DNA of 64,000 nucleotides from Phalacrocorax aristotelis (GCF_949628215.1 NC_134280.1:14767795-14831794), one strand, 5' to 3'; shown: positions 1 through 14,900, numbered from the stretch's first letter. The notes: a model not told the origin generated them from the letters alone. A program made the numbers and translations.

Positions 1-3000
1 TTTCATGTCCACTGAAAAAGCAGGCAGATAACAATGTTACAAGCCAGTTAATCAACTAAAATGAAGCAATTAAACACCACAGCTCCAGCTGGAATAAAAC
101 ACTGCAGAGAAGGGAAAATGAACACACGCATGCAGAAGTAGTATGTGCTGAAGTTAAAGAGCAACAGGCTATTAAAAGGAGAAAGTACTACAAAATTATA
201 AAAGGCTATTTATAAGCATGTCATACTACTATTTACCACACTGCTGTTTATGTTTTCTGTCATGTATTTACCACTTTTAAGCAATAAAAAAACCCTGTGT
301 ACAGTTTAATCACCTGCATATCACAGGGTCTTCAATTTCATTTACTTACTATTTTGCTGCTCCTGAGAACTTTCGTCCAGCCAAATCGATTTCCTGTCAG
401 AAGCTAGCACATACCTCTTGCCACAAACCAACATGTGAAGAGCCCATTGCCCCTGATGATACCTTAACAATAATGAAATTACCTCTTTTATTCTTCCCTG
501 TAAGACAATGAGAGGTCTGGAAGTATCCTGCTAAAATATTTTCTCTGCCACTAAAATTGTAAGATAGATCAAATCCTCACCCAAAGCATCTTTGCTGTGT
601 TGCACGCTGCAAGCACACAGTTGCCATGCCTCAGCAGAGAGGCTGGGGGTGAGTTCAGTTTTTGGTCTTTCCCCTGCCAGAACCATAAACACCAACCTGA
701 CTGTAGCCACAGCCCAATACAGAAGTCCACACGTCCACGTCATCACAGTGAACTTTCTCAAACTTGTGGTATGGAAGATCAGACTGATTATTATTTTTTT
801 TTTTAAACAAAGCCTAATTCCAAGAAAACCATGCTGACAGAGGTGGTTATACATCTAGTCACTAAACTTTAAATGAAACTCAGATCAACTTTTCTACTAC
901 ATTGCCTATAACTGACACCTACTTATTCATAACAATCTAACCATAAAAGCTGTTCTCAAAAGTAGTCTTAATCAAGTGATTAATTTAGCTTTATATGCCA
1001 CAGTGAAGTTCACGCTACTGGTGCAAAAAAGCTGACTGTTAAAAATGAACATGTTATTTTACTGTTCAACTGTATACGGGAGAGACTGTGACATCCTAGC
1101 CTTTAACATTCTTTTCCCACTGTTTTAAAAATAAGGATAGAGCATTATTTTTCTCTTTGAAGTCAAATGACAGAAGCAGCAGATTGATTTAAGAGCCTCC
1201 TCTGCAAACTAATTCACATTCCAACATTCAGCAGCTTTACAAAACACTTCGCAAAAAACCCATTTGGATAGTCTCTTCCACTATATTTCAGTTAACAGAT
1301 ACTATTGTAACTGAACAAAACCAGTTATAATCCCCAGGCTGCCAGAAACCAGAAGTTTGCAAGGCTGCTCCATCTTCATTGCAATCAGTTCTCTTTGCTC
1401 CTCCATGCAAGTACTAAGCTCCTGAGCCCCGCCTCTGCTGAGCCAGGGACTAGGCAAGGCAGCAGGTCTGAATGACAGGGTTTAACCGATTCCCTCTGTG
1501 CTCTGGAATTCTACCGAAAAAGTACTTTAAGTACTAATGAATGATTATGCTAAATGTCTGTTTCAAATTCGTAACAAGCATATGAAGCATGCGGTAGTCT
1601 ATGAAAACCTGATAGCAGAGACCTAACACAAGGCTTAGTGAGCATGTTTTCAGCAAAGTTGGCATGCTACAAATGCCAGAAAGGCATTTCATAGTCAAAA
1701 TAAAAAAGTAATGTAAATCTGCAAGAAAAAACAAACTTATCCACAATACCATGATTTCCAAAAGTATGTAAGGAACACACAATTTAAGCAGCTAATCTGT
1801 AATGATGGCCTAAGCAACAGTCATATATACGAGGCGTGAAATTCCGTCTCCAAAGCTATCTGAGAAATGTCTCCATAAGACAAGTCAATGTACTTTTATG
1901 ATAGAAGACCTTTAGTATTTGGAAATTCAGTATAAGCTGTTATGTAGACAGCTGACATTTATCCCAAACCCCTATCTAAGATGGGCAATAACTCCTCACA
2001 GTCAAAACTAAGCATGGGAATGATGCTGCAGTTCTTAAGTCTAGGAAGTAACTGCTTCCTCAGGTGTTAATTGTGGTCCATGCCAAACATAGTAAAGGAA
2101 TTAATAAGTAGGCATATTTCTGGCCAGCATTTCAGTTCTCAAGGAAACATACGTACTACGTGACCCATACTTCCAGTGTGCACTTGTATGTGGAGACTTG
2201 AATCTCTGACAAAGAAACTCTGAAATTCCTCCAAGCTTGTGGAGCCAAAAAGATTCAAGTCTTTTGACAGAAATGATAAATTTAAGTGTCCCTGACAAGA
2301 AAAAGATTTGCAGAAGGTACCCAAGTCCCCCAGCTTCTTGTCCTTTTGGTAAAGGTGAGAATCAAAATTTTTGCTGTTTTCTATAAAAGTAGTGGAAGGG
2401 AAGCTGCCAGCAAGTAAAATCATCACTTCCTTAAATACCTTTCCTTTGAGGCCATCAGTGAACACTTTTTTCTCCTCAGCTGCCAAGCAGTCAACATTTT
2501 AGGAGAGATTCATTTCCCTTTTCTAAAAGGGAACAGAAGTTACTGTGGGAAAAAAAAACCCAAACTCTCAAAATACAGAGCACAAGTATCTGTGCAGTGC
2601 CTCCCTCTGAATAATGCCATGTGCAGAGACTGTCGATGGTAGAAGGAAAGAACATCTAGAATTCAGCGTGGTATCAGCCATCCCAAAATTACTGGCAGTC
2701 CTTAGAAAAAAGTTCACCATTAGATGAGGCGTGATTAGTCTCCACTAGCACTAACTTGCAACAATGAGAAATTGTACCGCTAAGATCAATTCAGTAACCA
2801 AATCTCAAAAATAATTAATATGAGGAAAGTTTTATGAAGAATCTAGCTTAGTTTCCCAAAAGCTTTAGAAGAATTTACTCTAGGCATTTGTTTTATCTAA
2901 AAGAAAATGCAGTTCTAAGATTTCCCGCTACAATTCTTTCTTATATTCAGAGTTCATGAAGTCACAGGAAAAGGCTGTGGCTCCTAGAGGTATCAGCACA

Positions 3001-3520
3001 GACCTCCAGAGAAATGAAAACAAGTTACAACAATGAATATTTAAGTTACTTTTATGAATACCATTATAGACAACAAAAATTCCTATCCAGTTGATAATAT
3101 AAACAAGAAAATTTTCTCAATATATTTTTGCATTTTATAGAAACAGATATGGACTCTCTTGGGAGAGCCGTTCTTCTATGAATATGACATCAAACACAAG
3201 AATTTTTTTGTCTTAGCAAGTACATGTTATTATCCCTGAAAGAACTAACAGATAACAGTGGACAGCAGAGATAGCACATCACCAAGTTTATGTTTTCAGG
3301 CATTTAAATGTGGCTACTAACAGCACTTTGAAAGTCATTAGGCAATTTAAATAATATACTAATTAATCTTAAAATAGCCTGGCTCTTGTTCCTGTTGTTT
3401 TCCCTGGAAAGGCAGGTACAAACATGGGTCAGATTCATAAGCTGATAGTTACAGATTCACAGGTTGATGCAGCAGCCATTTTGAAGCTACAAAGATAATT
3501 ATTACTGAAATCATCAGTTC
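1..3520. other. AT-rich non-coding DNA, no gene recognised
   Basis: No exon, RNA gene or mobile element could be supported here. Open frames in this block are short, many lack an ATG, and none matches a protein family I know. If the minus-strand transcript leaving the CpG island at 28-29 kb is real, this block is probably part of its first intron or lies beyond it. That placement is inference from the donor sites only. Confidence 0.6.
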
Positions 3521-3529
3521 CATACCATT

Positions 3530-3720
3530 CCTCTCCTTCAAGTCTTCCAGACCTCCTCTACGTCCCTTCTTCACTTCTCAAGGCTCTAACAGTCCCCCTT
3601 CTAACTGCCTGATCCCCTTCACTACCCAAATCCTTCCTGCATTATGCCCATTTCTCTAATTGCCTTTCAACTTCCCTCTGGCCTACTCCATCCTTGTCTT
3701 TGCTACTCCATGCCCTACTC
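3530..3720. repeat. Pyrimidine-rich low-complexity stretch
   Basis: About 190 bases are strongly biased to C and T on the plus strand, with many CCTCC, CTTCC and TCCCTT words. No short unit repeats cleanly, so this is a biased tract and not a microsatellite. The minus strand is correspondingly purine-rich. It could act as a polypyrimidine tract for a plus-strand acceptor, but no convincing exon follows. Confidence 0.4.
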
Positions 3721-6700
3721 CTTTGGAGTGGGCACAGAAAAGGGAACAGCAATAGAAATTACCAAAATGTCCCCCAAAACATACCACCTGGAGGCAAGAA
3801 GAAAAACTGTAGCCAAGAGACAAGAACCATGCCTAGGTCTGGGCCCAAGCTTAAAAGAGAGATGCCAGATACATCAATAGTCAGAGTAACACCGCAGGTG
3901 TAAGACGCCTGATGCACTCTGCCGAGATGCTTTCCACATGGTTATGAATGAAAGGGATGAATGGCATCATCACTGCTTACACAGCATTACCAAAAATCAT
4001 TAAAAGGCTTTTAAATTTCACAGATTTTAACATCAGGTACAGAAAGATTCCAGACCACCAGCAAAACATCCAAAAAGGTCCTCCATAGTCAAGTGACCTA
4101 CTCCTACCAGTCTCCCAGATGCACAAATTCTGAGTTAATTCTCGGTTTCAGAACTTAGCCCTGCCTCATTTTTCTATCATCTTCACCAACAGAATTAATC
4201 CAGTGCCTCTAATATTTAGGGACGACCTCCTTCAAAACAAGACTTTCAGGAGCAGAGAAATCCCTGCAGGAAAACTGATTAAGTACAAGTCTATTCTCGA
4301 CATGCACAAACATGTTGACAGTGACAAGATACAGCTTTCCAGAAGGTAAGTCTTCTGATACATAAAAAAAGAGAAGAAACTTACAGTTTCTATCAAGTGT
4401 GAAGAGACACTCAGAAGATAAAACAAATTTTTTTTCTTGAAAGCAAAAATATTGTACAAAGTACATGGGGAAGGAACAGTCTAACAGCATACAAATTAAT
4501 CTATGAAGATAGCATTAAACGGTGAGGACCCCTCCAAGTCAGCACACCTGCACTGCTCCTCTTGGGCACTGTGTTTAAAAACTCTTTTCATTCACAAGCC
4601 TCTGAAGTCAGAGCCCAATCACTTTCTTACATCCTCTTCTTTAGGCACACTTTAATAACTAAACTCAGCTTCCCCAAGCTATTTGCTGCCTTCTGCATTA
4701 CATGACAGAAAGTAAAATTTCTACCTCATACAGAGAATCACTATTTTTTTCCCCTTGGAGGCAAAGAAACAATATAAAAATTACACTATTATGCAACTTC
4801 TTTTATTACAAGGCAGCATCAGTAATACTGCTTTGAATTGTTTATTCCAACGCTTTTTCATTATCTAGAATTCATATCCTTAAAAAGGAATAGGCTAAGC
4901 TAAAAAGCTATTCAGCTAATAACTAAACTATATTATCTTAGAAGCGCAGTTTATTTATATTGCCTTTGAAAAATATTATTCCTCCCAACTGCTGTAAAGA
5001 TGGGTTCTCAGGGTTTAGATAAGAACATTTCAGGAGTTTCGTTTAAACCAAATGGTCTTTTGGCATTGTTTTTGGTGGTGGTAGTTTTATTTAGTTTTTC
5101 CATGCTGTATTAACACTAACATTACCCTAATATTATTTAAAAAATTTTTTGTTCATTTGTTCTAATGGTGTTTTAGAACACACACACAGTCCAACATTAC
5201 TGAAGCACTTCTGAAGGCATCATCTGTAACATCCCAGAATTAAAAGGCTAAAGAAAAGGGACATATGGCAGGATATGGAATGTGCATATTAACAATGAAA
5301 CCAAGTAACTGGGTTCTTCTATTTTCCAATGTCTATTCACATGCACTTTCCCCTGTCAGCAGCTCTGAAGCACAGCCCAGTTCCCCTGGAAGCAGCTGCA
5401 GGAGCCACAGGTGAAAGCACCAGGAGTGTTGTTCTGCAAAGCAGGTTCCCTCTGCACAGTGGTATCGTGCTCAGCTGAGGGCACAAAGCTCTTCCTCACG
5501 CTCCCACAGATGTTCAGAAGGGATATTTTCCCCAAGTGAAGACACTAGTATCACAAAAGCAATGGGCATATTTGCTGACAGGATGAGATTATTCTCCTTC
5601 TAAATAGCAAGATGTTCTCATCAAGATATCACAGACCAGATTCAGTTCTTATGGGGGACCAAGTCTTTCACTACAAGAACTACTTCAAATAAGGACTTTA
5701 GGGAACACATTACTTCCAAAAATGCAATCATGAACTAAGTTTGCAAAATGCTTCATCTTAACAAAGATGTAGGAGACTGCTCAGAATTGTAAGGCTCATG
5801 AAGATTCAGAGTGCCAAACCAAAACCAAACCACCAGCCGCTTAGTTCAGTTTTCCCAGTTAAGTCCTTCGCGATAGAATTAGTGGATCCATGATAGAGAC
5901 AAACAAGCTTGCCATACTATGAACAGGCAAAAAACTTCAACCACGAAGTGGAGAGGATCCTTTTCCCATTACAGAATAAACCTGGGAGCAGATATAGAAA
6001 CTGCATTCTTCAATAGCATACAAAGGAGATCTGAATACGTTACACTTGCGTTATGATTATGGGGAGCACTCTAGCCAACAAAGTCCAGATTATCCCTTCT
6101 GAATTCCAGCCACCTTACACGCATTAGCAATACTGACTTCAGAACAACTACACTTCAGCAAGTATCTGTCGCTATGGGTTGGCAAATACTGACTAGTCAT
6201 CTAGATACAACCAATAGGCTGCCTCAGAACTGTCAGCAAACCGAGTAACACTGATAACATCCTGGCCTATCATGAAATTGTTGAAACCTTCTGTAGAAAC
6301 GTGCAACAGCAGCATACAATTTATGCTCTAGATCACAGCAAGGAGACCTTAGTGACCCATGACTGGAAAGGTTTCTTTGGCTCCAGAAAGCTGCAGAGTA
6401 GAAACACACAGACCAATGGGTCCCTTTACTGTCCAGTACAGGTTTGAAGAGTCTCAGCTTTGTCCAGTGCTGGGAAAGGTCCTCTCCTCTGAAGTCAGTG
6501 CTAGCAGGTCTAAAATAGGAGAGATGCGGTTCCAGCTGGATCACTCCATTACTGAGCTGAGGCTGCTGGGAACATTACCCACCACTCGTGAAACAGTGGG
6601 TAGCCAGTGCTGTGCACCACACCACTCCTTCAGCATTAGTTGACAGTGGGGCGGCTCGGAAGGCAAGCCGAGGAATATCTGAGTGTTCTTCAGTTCTGAC

Positions 6701-8939
6701 TATTCAGAGGAAAGAAATAAAACAAAGCTTGTCCCTTTCAGATTCAGGAGCTGGTGTCAGAATGCTCTGGCAATTTCTTAAGAATGGGCATGATGTTATG
6801 TGCATCAGGGAGAGGTAATGGTAAAGAGTTTATTACCACCACTGTCTTATCCTTTAGAAAACTAGCACCTACTCTCCAAGAACAAGCACAACTTGTTTAT
6901 TTACCAGAAAGTCACCCAAAACTCTCTCAAACTTCTCAGCAGCTAGGAGTATAAGGAATCTACAATGTCCATCCAAGAATGTGCTGTTCTCAACCTCTGA
7001 AAGCTGGATCCCAGAGCGCAGAAATCCCTGTTATTTAACACAAAACCAGCAAGAAGCTTGTGTCTGCTACTGACAGGCAGGCAGACTGCTAGGAGCTATT
7101 CTGATTCTTTACGAAGGATGTAACACGAGCATTATTTAATAACAGACGTGTCCATCTGTCCTCTGGAAGTATATAAAGAGAAACACAAATTAGAACTTCT
7201 TCACAGTGTTAGATCATCCGCCTTTAAGAAAATCTGCTAAAAAAAATACCAGAGAAGTGAAGAGGTGCCAACTAGACTGAACAAGTGCTGACAGAGCTCA
7301 TGAAAGTGCAGAAAAATCTCATCTAGCTCTCAAGAAATCCAAAATAAGTAACTGAAGAGCACAGATACCCAAACCTACAGCTCATGCACACTTTGTGGTA
7401 GGCTTTGTTTTTTAAAAGATACATAGGCTCCACTACATGTACATCTCTCTGGCAGTGTGGTCACAGCAAAATAATTTACATCGATGAACGACCATTAATA
7501 TTTTTGCCAGTCTACATTCCATTAAGCCATTTTGTAAATTTGCTGTTACACTCCTTTGAAACATGATAAGGGAAGATATTGGTAGCTGGAGCAGGAGTAG
7601 CTATGCCACCATTATATGGCAATTTTTAATACTGCAGATCTGGTTCTTAATCTCATCTTGCAGTTCTATGGACTGCTGAATTTTTAGTCTGAACCACAAG
7701 GGATGGGAAAGGTCTTATAATTATAGTTCTGTGAATATTTATCTGAAATTCACTTATGTAGTTAAGTTGTTTTCCAGTTTTGCTGGCTTCACTAAGAAGT
7801 TCCTTTCAGTTTTATATTGAACATGAGCGATAGAGAATTTAAGAGAATACAGAATCGTTTTCCAGAATAACTGTACCAGAGTTAAGGGAGATCAGAGAGC
7901 CTTTACTTAAATGCCTGTTTTCAACACACTTACAGATAAAAATATGACATCTATGGAAAGTACATAAAATCTAGGCAAGGCAACAGGGGAGAAATAGAAA
8001 ACTGACTATTTGACAGCAACATTTAGGTAAAGAGAACACAGACACTATCTCCACTGGCAGCAATTCAAGAAAAATATTACCTCAGGAATCCGAGAGCAAC
8101 TACTGAATGAAGATCATGCCTTCCCTTCAGTAGAGAAAAGAGCAGCATTCAAGCGATAATGGAAAAGAGCAGGCGGTAGGATCCATGTTATTGACAGGTA
8201 CCAGCAGTATAGAACAGATACAGGCTAAAAAGACATTATATGAAGACATTATGTGACTACTGAGAAGAGGAGGAAGGTGACAGTAAGAGCTCTCAGGCAG
8301 GGGAGCGCTGCCAGCCTTATGACATGGGCATCAGATCCCCTAGTGCATATATAATAAGGCCTTCGGATTTCTGGAAGAAGTTGGAGAGATCGTGAGACAA
8401 ACCCACAAAACCTCGTATTTGTTTACATTTTACATGCCATGCAACTGTCTGTTTTCCATTTCTGATTTGGGGTTATACTTCAAGAGACCGGAATTCAACA
8501 GTTCACCTTCATCAGGGCAGTACATCAAATCCTGATATTAAAGTTTGGAAAATGACCTACTTACTGAAAGAAAACCTAGTGCTGAATGATCATCTGTAGC
8601 CTGAGCAAGCTCATGTTTGTTTCAGTGCATTAAGCTCAGATTTTTGTTTTATTTCATGGTTTGATCTTTGAAAGAACCAAAGATTGAACCTTTCGTCCTA
8701 GAACCAAATGGAAATTTTTGAAAGTCAGTAAAGGATTATGATAGCCAGAAAGAAGGCAAGGACAACACAATGAACTACAGCACACTGAGAAATGGAGGTT
8801 TCTACTGATGTTGTTATTGATCACTTATATTAAGAAAGATATGAACAAGCAGCTTTGGATAATATGTCCATTAACAAGACGGAGAGGGAAAGAAGTGAAG
8901 GAAAAAAAAAGCAGCAGAGATCAGGATTCCCCAAAGTAG
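3721..8939. other. AT-rich non-coding DNA with one weak exon-like segment
   Basis: Nothing is recognised apart from the exon-like segment at 4152-4345, listed separately. Short frames around 6233-6954 overlap one another on both strands and look like chance openings. No transposon signature was seen. Confidence 0.5.
4152..4345 (+). other. Exon-like open segment (weak candidate)
   Basis: A 194-base segment is open in one frame (64 codons plus 2 bases). It is bounded by an acceptor-like TCTCGGTTTCAG ending at 4151 and an excellent donor AGAAG|GTAAGT with GT at 4346-4347. The predicted peptide is hydrophilic and charged, for example LIKYKSILDMHKHVDSDK near its end. I do not recognise the peptide. 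It would run antisense to the transcript inferred from the CpG island. A 64-codon opening plus one good donor is expected by chance several times in 64 kb, so support is slim. Confidence 0.12.
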
Positions 8940-8953
8940 GATGCGATCGCATC
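8940..8953. repeat. Perfect 14-bp palindrome with two CpGs
   Basis: GATGCGATCGCATC reads the same on both strands and contains the rare GCGATCGC core. It sits in AT-rich DNA where CpG is scarce. Fourteen-base perfect palindromes are rare but not excluded by chance in 64 kb. No known factor site of this exact form comes to mind. Confidence 0.9.
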
Positions 8954-11900
8954 AGAGACAATTAGATTTTACTTTGATGAACTCTTTATTCTGACATAAC
9001 CTGGCACCGCTAGCTAACACAGCATTCCTGACCTACCCCTGAGCCTGGCCACTCATTTCCAGCCTTGCATCATCCTCTCCCTACTGCTGGCACAGCCATG
9101 TGTACAGCCATATGGTAAACCAGAGTGGGGAATTAGGAAGCAACACAATTTTGGCAAAGTTACTTTTCAGTCAGACCAATTCCCCAATACAGCTCACTGT
9201 GCAGCGGCGTAAGCACTACAGCAGCACAAGGAGGACAGCAGGCAGCCAGGAAGGGGGGGAAGCTGCTTCTTTCATGGCTGGATGCTAATACCTTTACTCT
9301 GTTTTCCTTGTTTTGACCAAGTGAATATCATTCATTTTGGTAAAAGCCATTTCAACGGAAGAATAAAAGTGAGAAATGGTGAAAAGGTGGGGGAAAATGT
9401 AAAGAGAAATTCAAAACTGAAGTTTTAGATTGTGTGTTTACTGAATTTGGGAGAGAACATGACTGATTAAAATGAGGTGATAGCTAGAGTAACTGATGGG
9501 ATAAAAAAAATGGGTTTTGTTTTTTTTTTTTTAATGATGAAGCTAAAGCAGGCACTCCTTGTAAAGAAAAAGTCTAAGGAAGTCAGTGAATTAAAAAGGG
9601 ATGAAGAATGATGATAAATGGAATGGCAGGAGATGAAGATGCAGAAACTGAGGGGCAATCACTTACAAAAAAGAGACAACAGCATATTCTTCCTTGGTGC
9701 ACCAGAGAGCAGAAGTCTCATGTACCCTCAACCACTTCCACAGCTATTTATGGACTATCACAAAATAAGTCTGAATTTATTGAAAACCAAGCCATCCATC
9801 AAACCTAAGTTAACTTCCAGATGTCAGTGCTGAAATAACGGCATTCTTATGTTTATCCAAATCGCCTTCTATATATACCTGAAACCGTTACATCATTTCT
9901 CTACTTATCTTCTACTGACCCCCTTAACATCTCCTGCATTATACAGGTCCCTTTCACCACAGAATACACAAGGACTTGCATACAATACAGCAAACAATGG
10001 CAATGAAGGATAGCTGGGAAGAAACAAGTGGCATGTGATTTGTTTTATGGTGTCTGAATCATTAATTTGTATTTTGTTTCAGGAGGTGCCAGGGGAAAGA
10101 TTAAGACTACAGCGTTAATGCAGACAATTCTGAAAAGGTCAAGTTTCCCAAAATATTATGAAAATTCACTAGTAAAATGTAGCCAAAGACATATGTGAAA
10201 GAGCTGATGGAAACTGACAGAAAACTGCTCTAAAAGGCTCCCTGTGCTATTTCATCTGAAGGTGGTACAGTGTCTGGTGTATCAAAGAAAATGGAACGGT
10301 AGTTACCAATGCACATGTCAGAAGTTTTACTGAAACTGTACTTAACTATAAAAAGGCTTGAACAGACACAGACTCAAGTGCCAAGTCTGACCTAAACCCC
10401 TCTTTTTACTTCTGCATTACAGAGGTCTTCAGGAGTACAAGGTGCTTTAATACAATCTGTAACGAGCAGCAAGACTCATCATACTGTGTCTGTACTGGTA
10501 AAAGACTTGCACAGAACCTAGTATTTACTGCACTTTCTCACTTCAAATTTATATACTCAGTAGGCGTACAAAAAAAATAATCTCCTTTTATCCAAGGATT
10601 TCAAAGAGTTTTACTGGGAAACAATATTTTTCATTTATAAAGGAGTAGAACAAGATGCAGAAAACTGAGTAATTTGCCTGTCATTACACAGTGAGTCAGT
10701 GGCAGCAGCCCACACTGGTCATACATCTTTTGCTGTTCTTATCAGGTACTGCCATTAGAATAAGGTCTTTTATAATAGCTATATGCCATATGTATTAACA
10801 ACATGATCCTCACAATTTGAAATTTATGCTTGTTTTTTCTTTTTCTATGAAAAAGAACACTAAAGCTTATACAATGCACTCTGGTTTAAAAGATAACACA
10901 CTAGTGGCTTCCTTTGTCACTCCAGTACGTCATTGCCTGAAAGACACCAGAAATGCTTTTGGGTTTGCCTTGAACATTTAAAAATAGTTACACCTTCTAC
11001 AGAATTAAGGTTATAGCCATTAGTACCCACATGTTAAAACCAAACAAAACTAGGAAACTGATTTATAACCAGTTCGTATGTGGCTACACCAAGGAACGTT
11101 CACTGTATACAGGACCTGCATCTTACACTTCTCCATGTTATTCATAACTGTCGGGATGATCACCTAGAACATAAGAGCACAGCACTCAGGTTCTTACCTG
11201 CAGCACATGCTGTGCCAGCCCTTTTGATGCAGAATTTTGCTCCCTGTGGTATGAAAAGTGACTACTGCACGCAGCGTGGAGGAGATGATGGTACAAATGA
11301 ACAAGGAACAGTAGTACATAAACAAAAGATGAATTGTTAGAAGAAAGACTAATTTATGCAACTCAAAGGAAAAATTTCCTCTAGTTAACAAGCAATCCTT
11401 AAATCGCACAGAACTTGGCATAACCTCTATCATCCCTTTAACATATCATCTTTGGCACACAATCACACACAGCAACTCAGGAAAGACTGGGTTTTTATCT
11501 TTATCAATTACTTTGGCAGACCTTTCCAGAAAGACAGACTTTCCTGTTGCAATTGGTGCTGATACACTTTTCTACAGTTAGTCTCTCTAGCAGAAACTTT
11601 CACTTAAGTTTCTTACTGCATGTTCACTTTTACTATTTGTCAGAATATTGCTGGAGTCTAGACTTTTAATTCAAAATCATTTTTTTCTTACCCTGCAGAT
11701 GACCAAGTCCAAACAGATAAACACATACTGAAAATAATGTTTGTCACTTTTGCCAGTAAAAGACAAAGCATGATATTCTGATGTATGAAAATACAAGCGA
11801 GATTAAAGATGTTCTGCTATGAAGAGTTTCATGCCAGTGCATCTAATATAATTGGTGTAAGACTTCCAGCATAGGCAGTACAGGGTGGTGTAGGTAAGGC

Positions 11901-14900
11901 CAAGTTGATTATGTCGCTGCTTGATGATACACTTTCTCCTACTGAAAATACCACGTAGCTGTACAGGGATGGACTCAACCTGTACTGATGCCCAGTTGTG
12001 GGTAAAACAGAAACAGCAGCAGAAGGAAGAGATCAAGCAGGATCTGCTCCTTCCCTTCCAAACTTCAGTCATTACCAGCTGTTTCTAACAGTTATTTGAA
12101 TGCAGCATCCTACATCTTGACCTCTCCATGCAACTGCTTCTGCTGCACCACACTAGTCAAAAAGTTACTGGCTGACACCAGCAGCGATCACCCGCCTCTA
12201 TCACACCCTGGCTACAGCAGGAGATCGAGAAGTACCGAGATGGTGGCACTGGAATTAGAAAGGCAAAGGCAATTAAAATCGATGAAACAATCTGCCTCTA
12301 GGAACTGCTGCAGGCTCCCTACAGGTTTGGGGAGCTGCATCACCTACACACATGCTCCTAAGTTTCTCACCAGTAAGGGCCAAAAACCTTTGTAAGTAAA
12401 AGATTTAACATATTAATACCACTGTTCAGAAAGGTTCCGATGTATGAACACAACTCTTAAGATGTGAGTGAACGTATACATTCCTCTGAAGAGGTGAAGT
12501 ATTAAAAACATTTAGAATAATTCCATTTTAAAATATGCTTAGGAATGTGCACAGCCATAGAGAACCTTGCTTCAGAGGGTTTATGGTGCTCAAGGGATAT
12601 ATTACTGCTAATAGTCAATGAGAAGAGTTGAGGAGACATAGGCTTCGCTATGTGTGCCTGAGTTAACATCTTCTGGAAAATCACTACAGCAGGCACCGGT
12701 GTAGGTCTTAGAACAGCAATTGCTAAGAAGAAAAATACTTATACACAGTAGCTAATGTTTAATTAGGCATAGGGGAAGGAGAAGTATTAAGATCTCTATA
12801 TATTTTAGCTGCAGCTATCTATTAGACAGCTTAGTTAAGGACTAGGTTACAAGTTGTAAGATGCCTTTCAGATGGCAACAGAACTCTTCAAAACCATTTA
12901 CCTGATTTAGAAAACCTAAGTTTTTTTCTATAACAAATGCAGAGGTTGACACTGAAATAATACTTTAAATTTACTTTTCAGAACTGCTGTAAGTGCTTAG
13001 GAGCACAAGTCATGGGAAATTTAACTATCACGTGAAATACATTCAGTTCTTACCTGCTCTAACTTTATGTTCCATACATATCAATGTATTGTGCTTCCAT
13101 GTATTTTGATTGTTCAGACAATTAAGATGCACAACAGACTCCACAAAATCTTCTTCCTCAAGAACGAATAAATAAAAGATGCCTTCCCAAAAGCTCAAGA
13201 CAAATCACTTCACATGGGCAGGCTTTGATCCAGTTTGCAAAAAATCTAACACATCTTTTTCTTCCTCTCTCTTTTCTTTCCTTCTCTAACATAATCCAAA
13301 ACAGCACCCATTTATTCAAAAGTAAGGTTGCCTTTATTTCAATTCAGAAGAGAGTTCAACCAAAAGTCAATTAGACACTCAACAGGGAATAAGGATGTCC
13401 ACAAGAACAGGTTTGAAATAATGATTTTGCTCGCTAGCAGAACTTCATTTTACAAGAAATTCCTATGTAGGCAAATCCTGTACTTTTTTTATATTGTAAT
13501 AGATCTGATCCAAGTAAGCTCAGATGAGATGAAACACAAGCAGCAACAGAAATCCTAAAGGAGAGGCACTTCAGTCTTAACTAAGATGCACAATACTTTG
13601 AGAAATCCTGTTGATATACACAACATATAGGCATACAAACTATCAAAACCATTCCAAACATCCTTAAGGTTTAAAGCAGATATAATTAGCTCACCTTGGC
13701 ACATTGTTGACACTGAAAAAATCGTTGAAGACTACCAGACCAGTCTATAGAGTAGATGTATAAAAGCCTTTAGAGGGCATTACCTACTCCTCGCAATTAT
13801 TAAAATTACATCAACTGCTCAGAAACAAATAAAGGTTTTTTCCCATTCCTATTTTTCCAAATATTAAAAAAAAGCGTAACAGACTGATAATCTTATTGCA
13901 AATGCTGTAAATCTGAACTAGGACACAAGCGTTTAGAGTGAGCTGCAGTTAGTTGTATTGCCACACTAGCCCATTTGACAGATCCAGATGCTCCTGTTGA
14001 TCAGCCTTTTGTCTGTCCTAATAGGGCACTGAGTAGCAGCATTCTTCTTCAGAGAAATGGGGACAGAACTAGATTTTCTCTTATGACCTCAGCTGGTTTC
14101 AGCATAAGTCTCCTGAAGTAAGAGGCCAGTATTTTAGTTTGGTGTCATAAGCTCAGTAAATCAGGATATCTACCTATAATATAGATTACTGTTAAAACGT
14201 TTCTAATATTTATATTAAGATTGTAAATGTGACTTAGGAATTGGAATCTGATTTATGTAATTCCTTTCAAAAACTAAGACACTTCAAAACTCTCAAAGAA
14301 CGATATTTGTTTCCAGGTGTACTCTTGTATAAAAAGTAAAGTAAGCCTGGAAAACAACTGTGCAAGAGAAACTGTCTAAATTTAAAAGATTTATATATTT
14401 CTTAGAAAATAAATAGTTTTCTAACTACATTTTTAAAAACACACTCTATGTTCTGCAGACACTAATGAATTTGACCCTACTTAACCTTGACAAGTTTACC
14501 AAAAAACCTGTTAAAATTCTGCACTGAAACTTTCTCCAACATATTCAGAGTCAACGCTAGTTGGTACTTGCTGTGGGTGAAACTTCAGACATGCTAGCCC
14601 CTGTCATCTTCAGTTGTCCAAGCCAGTAATAAAACTCATTAGCCAACGCAGACCAGGTGCAGAATTAGGTACATTCTGCTCTGACAGTGAACCACTGATA
14701 AATATTTGGTGGGTTAGCCTCACTCGCACTTCATAGTGGGAGCTGGTTTTTACATGACTATCAGCGTTCCCAAATTCCTCTCCTACTTCCTAGTTCATGA
14801 TTCCTAACATCAAAGAAGTGTTCCTATGCCTTAATACTTGATTTTGTGTTAAATTGTATTGATTATTTTAGTACTCAAATCTATGAGTTTATCTTATTTT

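Noticed and set aside
2139..2486. Minus-strand 115-codon frame
   Set aside because: It opens with TTG, has no known family, and its only splice-like context is weak.
6582..6603. ACCCAC...GTGGGT inverted repeat
   Set aside because: A six-base stem with a long loop is common by chance.
9525..9620. ATGATGA box-C-like motifs suggesting a C/D snoRNA
   Set aside because: No box D (CTGA) with terminal stem at a suitable distance.
11198..11243. Minus-strand 46-base exon-like segment before CAG|GTAAGAA
   Set aside because: Strong donor, but a weak acceptor and a very short unrecognised peptide. Indistinguishable from chance in 64 kb.
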